In this document: piece by piece, positions 7,262-10,000 of the stretch
Position numbering within the stretch: the stretch's first letter is position 1
How the letters are laid out: every line of letters begins with the position of its first letter
DNA from: Actinidia chinensis
Lineage: Eukaryota; Streptophyta; Magnoliopsida; Ericales; Actinidiaceae
Direction: 5' to 3'
Length of the DNA: 10,000 nucleotides
NCBI GenBank assembly: GCA_009663005.1
Contig: CM018904.1
Span: 8,280,014-8,290,013, forward strand
Notes under the pieces: model-generated
The model's database searches: none
Told to the model about the DNA's origin: nothing
The model's input: only the letters and a program-made list of their open reading frames with translations
Position numbers and translations under genes: made by a program

Positions 7262-8454
7262 CTCCTTGGATCAGTGCAAAAGCTCGTCCTTGCCTATGGT
7301 TATTCACATTTCCATCCCTGTCCTGGGTTCCAACGGCCTATTGCACCCCTGGCCTCGCATCCCGTTGGCCTCACATTCCCCATCCTGTGGGAACCTCCCC
7401 TTGGTGTATTGCTTCTTGCTCTCAAATTCGGACAGTTCCTCTTTATGTTTGTCCCATTTCATTGCAATGGAAACATCCGATCTCATTCTTAACTTCAATC
7501 CTTGTCCTTCCAGCACACCCCAATTGGTATCTTCCCACATTTCTAGACACCTGCACTGCCCTTTGGATTATTCCCAAAATCCTCGACTTCATCTCAGGTT
7601 TATGCTTTTTCGCCTCGCTAGTCCCTCGGCTTCAAAATTTTGTCTCCTCTTGCTATTCAAACATAGTTCTTCCTCTCAATTTTATCCTGCTCCACAATAA
7701 TGCTCTATCTAGCACTTCAGCAAAGTCGGCAATAATACCAATGGCCTAATAACCCTTTTATTTCGTGCCTTAGGCCCATCCCAAATCTACAGGCCGCATT
7801 TTATCCGTTTTCCACCAAGTGGGCGCCATACCAGCCAAATGGTAAATGACCCTCATAGTCGCATAGATTGTCCCAATTATTTTAAATGCCTCAAATTGAG
7901 CACTTAGCATTTGCACACTCTAGGCACAAACTTCTCCCTAAAAATCACCTTGAACCGAGCCCAATCCATTCCTGGCTCCCTAACTCCCTTCTTAAGATTC
8001 CAACCACCTACTATGTTCCCCTGCCAATAGGTACACCTAATCTTTACTTTCTGTTGCTCTCCACATCTAAGCAGTCTAAAGTTTTGCTCCATTGCCAATA
8101 TCCATAATCATTTGCTTTTGACTAGATCCTCCCACCCTTTAAAGTTGGCGGGGTTTCAATTTCAGAAATTGCGTACCACGGGCAACACTCTCCAATGGTA
8201 AAAGGGTTCCTCAGTTACTCCCCCTATACTTGATGTTTCCCCTTGCTGAGTTTAGCTCTATCAAGTCTAACTCCCTAGTCTCCTAAGGCTGGGTGGCTTG
8301 AAAATGATGCTTGCTTGATTTGCCTACAACAATTGTTGTTGAGTAGTCATGCTCCTACAGCATCTGTACCATATTCCTCAATTCAGTAGGTCATCTGAGG
8401 ATTACGTTTCCACCCTCTGGCCCACTCCCTCGAGTATTTGTCCATTTCAGTCAT
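7262..8454 (-). pseudogene. gag: capsid-like domain and zinc knuckle, broken
   Basis: Gag forms the virus-like particle that packages element RNA. A candidate start is the ATG at 8452-8454 just after the leader (MTEMDKYSREWARG), but a stop follows within 24 codons, so the start is uncertain. About 8110-8170 has a PPTLKGG-type segment, typical of the entry to the capsid domain. The clearest part is the frame 7904-8098: NFRLLRCGEQQKV, then WNLKKGVREPGMDWARFK and FREKFVPRV, matching the Retrotrans_gag family. A nucleocapsid zinc knuckle begins CFHCNEMG at about 7475 and its His and last Cys lie in another frame because of an extra two bases (7430-7478). The C-terminal end reads QGRAFALIQGDA near 7265-7300, leading into protease. 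Stops occur throughout. Confidence 0.8.
7430..7478 (-). other. Remnant CCHC zinc knuckle of gag
   Basis: The first two cysteines are in frame (CFHC). A two-base indel then breaks the motif so that the zinc-binding His and final Cys are read only in another frame, with KRNC-like codons at 7430-7440. CX2CX4HX4C knuckles bind element RNA during packaging. The spacing makes the assignment fairly firm although the knuckle cannot be translated as one unit. Confidence 0.65.
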
Positions 8455-8595
8455 CTACAATTAAAAGAAACCGGCATTAGACATAAGTATAGGGATGCAT
8501 ATAGATGCATTTAGACTCATATATATGCAAATATACGAATCTATGTGCCTATACCTACTCGCTCTGATTTAACTTAACAAAATTCCTAAACCTTT
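8455..8595 (-). other. Leader between primer site and gag
   Basis: About 140 bases of AT-rich, non-coding sequence lie between the primer binding site and the candidate gag start. They include repeated ATGCAT/ATATGCA motifs (8493-8530). A second GCTCTGATT, the core of the primer site, occurs at 8561-8569, 35 bases from the first. In an intact element this would be the 5' untranslated leader with RNA packaging signals, none of which can be recognised here. Confidence 0.6.
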
Positions 8596-8608
8596 GCTCT
8601 GATTACCA
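8596..8608 (-). other. Primer binding site, initiator tRNA-Met type
   Basis: On the - strand this reads TGGTAATCAGAGC, which equals the usual plant primer site complementary to the 3' end of initiator tRNA-Met (TGGTATCAGAGC) with one extra A. It lies four bases inside the 5' LTR end (...GTGAACA at 8613). It primes minus-strand DNA synthesis in active elements. The extra base would weaken pairing. Confidence 0.8.
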
Positions 8609-8665
8609 CAACTGTTCACGACCTTAACCCCTTATACACTGGGGTCCCACCAATAAAACAGGTGC

Positions 8666-8671
8666 CACGTG
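8666..8671. promoter_or_regulatory. G-box-like CACGTG palindrome in the LTR
   Basis: GCCACGTGAC contains the CACGTG core bound by plant bZIP and bHLH factors and the ACGTG core of ABA-response elements. It lies in the R/U5 side of the LTR, not the expected U3 enhancer side, and single six-base matches are common, so function is uncertain. Confidence 0.2.
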
Positions 8672-8972
8672 ACCGGCCAGGTGAAAAATCCCATATCACT
8701 AAGGCCTTCCAAACCAATTCAATTTTAGGGATTACTAAAATCATTCAACATATATGATTGAATGAAAATTACATGCGGGAAAGATCCAAATAAAAACCGA
8801 GCTGAATGTCAATATGTACAACTATCGTCATAGTTCGATACAAAAAATCAAACACGGTTCTGGCCACAACTGGCAAACCGTCAACTACTACTTGTGTCAG
8901 TTTAACTATACAATTTCAACTATCAGAGTTCAAAACATAAAAGTCACTTACTATCAGACAGTACAAGACTAT

Positions 8973-8987
8973 CCCCCCCCCAAAAAA
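8973..8987. repeat. C9-A6 homopolymer tract
   Basis: Nine C followed by six A, inside the 5' LTR. It resembles the C7-A7 part of the tract at 156-169 but the flanking sequences are unrelated. Confidence 0.85.
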
Positions 8988-9877
8988 CTCGATACAATTT
9001 AGGGTCACCTGCCCTCAGTCGCGTCCTCCCTCATTTCGTCACTGAAATGAGTTACGTTCAGACAACGCTTAAGCACAGGCTCGGGTGAGTCAGGTGGTAT
9101 AAAATATACATGCACCATGAAAATATATAAAAATCAGGTTCATTTAAACAAGAAATGAAACCACTTTTTCAATCCATGGACTCCCCTAGGCCATCCCTTG
9201 ACTATCAGTCAAGATACAAATAAAAAATCCCCCATGGGACTCAGGCTCAGTACGCCAACTATACATCAAATTTGACATTCATCGATTGACAATTGCGCAA
9301 ACACCAACCGTTTAACGAACACTAGTTAGAAACATTAGGGAGCGACCCTAAACCTTTGGTAGAATTCGGTCCCACAATCATCTGGTTCATGATATCCTAT
9401 TCATCAACCACGCTATATTCTCTCCCAGCCGCACGGGGCATGTATGAACCTATGTGTGACCTTAAAACATACATTCACAAATATCATTTTCATAATTCAT
9501 GATATATCAAAACAAAATATTGCTTTTAACAATAAAACATATTAGTTTTTAACACCCAAGTACATGACTTTCAGAACATTAAAACAGTACTTTATGCATG
9601 TAATACCTAACAAGACTCACCGAGAATATGCGTCAAATCTTTCGATCCACTGTGAGCTAACGTTCCCAAATTCGGTGTCGATTCCTACGTGTCCTATCGG
9701 AAATCGAACCATTAGTTTTAATTTTCGTGACTATGAATAACTAACTTTCATAATTTTTCAAATTAGATAAGATACTTTTGATTAATTTGTGTACAGAATT
9801 TCTTGCATTTTTTAATTTTCAGGAAACAAACACTTAGTCTATAAATTTTATAAATTCGTCAAATCTAATTTGATTTT

Positions 9878-10000
9878 CAAACTTTTACATAATATATAGA
9901 CAAAACATTATTCTACAGTTAAAAGTTTTATAATTAATACCCAGCCTTTACTATTTTTAGAAATTCGTTAAACATTTTTAATTTCTGCAAAAAATCGGTA
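9878..10000 (+). repeat. Direct repeat, right copy (partner 2725-2841)
   Basis: This is the end of the window and the only part of the 5' LTR that can be compared with the 3' LTR. It carries the AAACTTTTAC and CTACAG-AAAAGTTTTATAA blocks, but the hairpin seen in the left copy is interrupted here by extra bases. The match runs to the last base, so it surely continues beyond the window. Confidence 0.92.

Larger units (their letters stand above)
2725..10000 (-). mobile_element. Chromovirus (Tekay/Del-like) LTR retrotransposon, decayed, 5' LTR runs off the right edge
   Basis: Read on the - strand, this is an almost complete Ty3/gypsy element: 5' LTR (8613 to beyond 10000), primer binding site, leader, gag, protease, RT, RNase H, integrase with a chromodomain-like tail, polypurine tract, 3' LTR fragment (3743 down to 2725). 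Domain order with integrase last defines Ty3/gypsy, and the C-terminal chromodomain-like tail defines chromoviruses. LTR termini read TGTAAGACCC at one end and GTGAACA at the other, the usual TG...CA. The repeat shared by 2725-2841 and 9878-10000 implies an LTR of about 2.3 kb and shows that the 3' LTR lacks about 1.27 kb at its outer end. Every coding domain has stops and frameshifts, so the copy is not autonomous. No target site duplication can be seen because neither true outer end is present. Confidence 0.85.
8613..10000 (-). repeat. 5' LTR of the - strand element, partial
   Basis: The inner boundary is set by the primer site: next to it the + strand begins TGTTCACGACC, the reverse complement of an LTR end ...GTGAACA. 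The region is non-coding throughout and continues past the window. It holds a C9-A6 tract and a conserved-looking block near 9350-9440 (GGTCCCACAATCATCTGG, then CCGCACGGGGCATG) typical of the transcribed part of plant gypsy LTRs as I recall them. Bases 9878-10000 match the start of the 3' LTR fragment, so about 900 more LTR bases should lie to the right. The alternative, that the LTR starts only near 9871, is less likely because no primer site adjoins that point. Confidence 0.65.

Noticed and set aside
7161..7700. The longest open frame in the window, 179 codons on the + strand
   Set aside because: It lies antisense to the gag and protease remnants on the - strand. Its translation is Ser/Pro/Leu-rich with no recognisable domain, and it overlaps recognisable gag residues in the other direction. 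I regard it as a chance frame.
8814..9002. Open + strand frame of 62 codons
   Set aside because: It lies in the 5' LTR, has no recognisable domain and runs into the C9-A6 tract.
9871..9900. TG at 9871 as an alternative LTR start
   Set aside because: No primer binding site lies next to it, while a good tRNA-Met-type site adjoins 8613. The left copy also shows no TG at the matching point.
1..10000. CRISPR array, tRNA or rRNA genes, bacterial operons or phage genes
   Set aside because: No regularly spaced repeats, no tRNA-like cloverleaf or rRNA segment that I recognise, and all coding resemblance is to plant Ty3/gypsy elements.

Overview
This window looks like repeat-rich nuclear DNA of a flowering plant. 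It has no host gene that I can support, no RNA gene and no bacterial-type signal. Nearly everything recognisable is decayed Ty3/gypsy LTR retrotransposon. The reverse transcriptase, RNase H and integrase motifs, a chromodomain-like tail, an initiator-tRNA-Met-type primer site and an LTR beginning TGTAAGACCC point to plant chromoviruses, most like the Tekay/Del group. Clade and host are recalled from family knowledge and were not searched.

Layout from left to right. (1) 1 to about 1230: AT-rich non-coding DNA, probably a degenerate gypsy LTR on the + strand (different family, Tat/Athila/Retand-like), with an A20-C7-A7 tract, a TATA box and a diverged direct repeat. (2) About 1233-2729, + strand: a slice of chromovirus pol (RT, RNase H, first residues of integrase) with no gag or protease, broken by stops and frameshifts and with a catalytic RT aspartate replaced by tyrosine. 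(3) 2725-3743: a fragment of a long LTR belonging to an element on the - strand. It joins the + pol slice at a CAAAC microhomology beside a perfect 16-bp hairpin. (4) 3744-8608: the interior of that - strand element, reading right to left: primer binding site (8596-8608), leader, gag (about 7260-8454), protease, RT, RNase H, integrase, chromodomain-like tail, polypurine tract (3744-3757). Every domain is present in the right order and every one is broken. (5) 8613-10000: the matching 5' LTR, running off the window. Its last 123 bases repeat the first 117 bases of the left LTR fragment.

If the two LTR copies are joined through this overlap, the full LTR would be about 2.3 kb and the element interior about 4.87 kb. 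The left LTR would then have lost roughly 1.27 kb at its outer end. The window is best read as two related, oppositely oriented, dead chromoviruses that were rearranged together next to an LTR of another family. I see no sign of a new functional system. The points worth following are the rearrangement junctions, the palindrome at one of them, and the inverted arrangement of two related pol copies.
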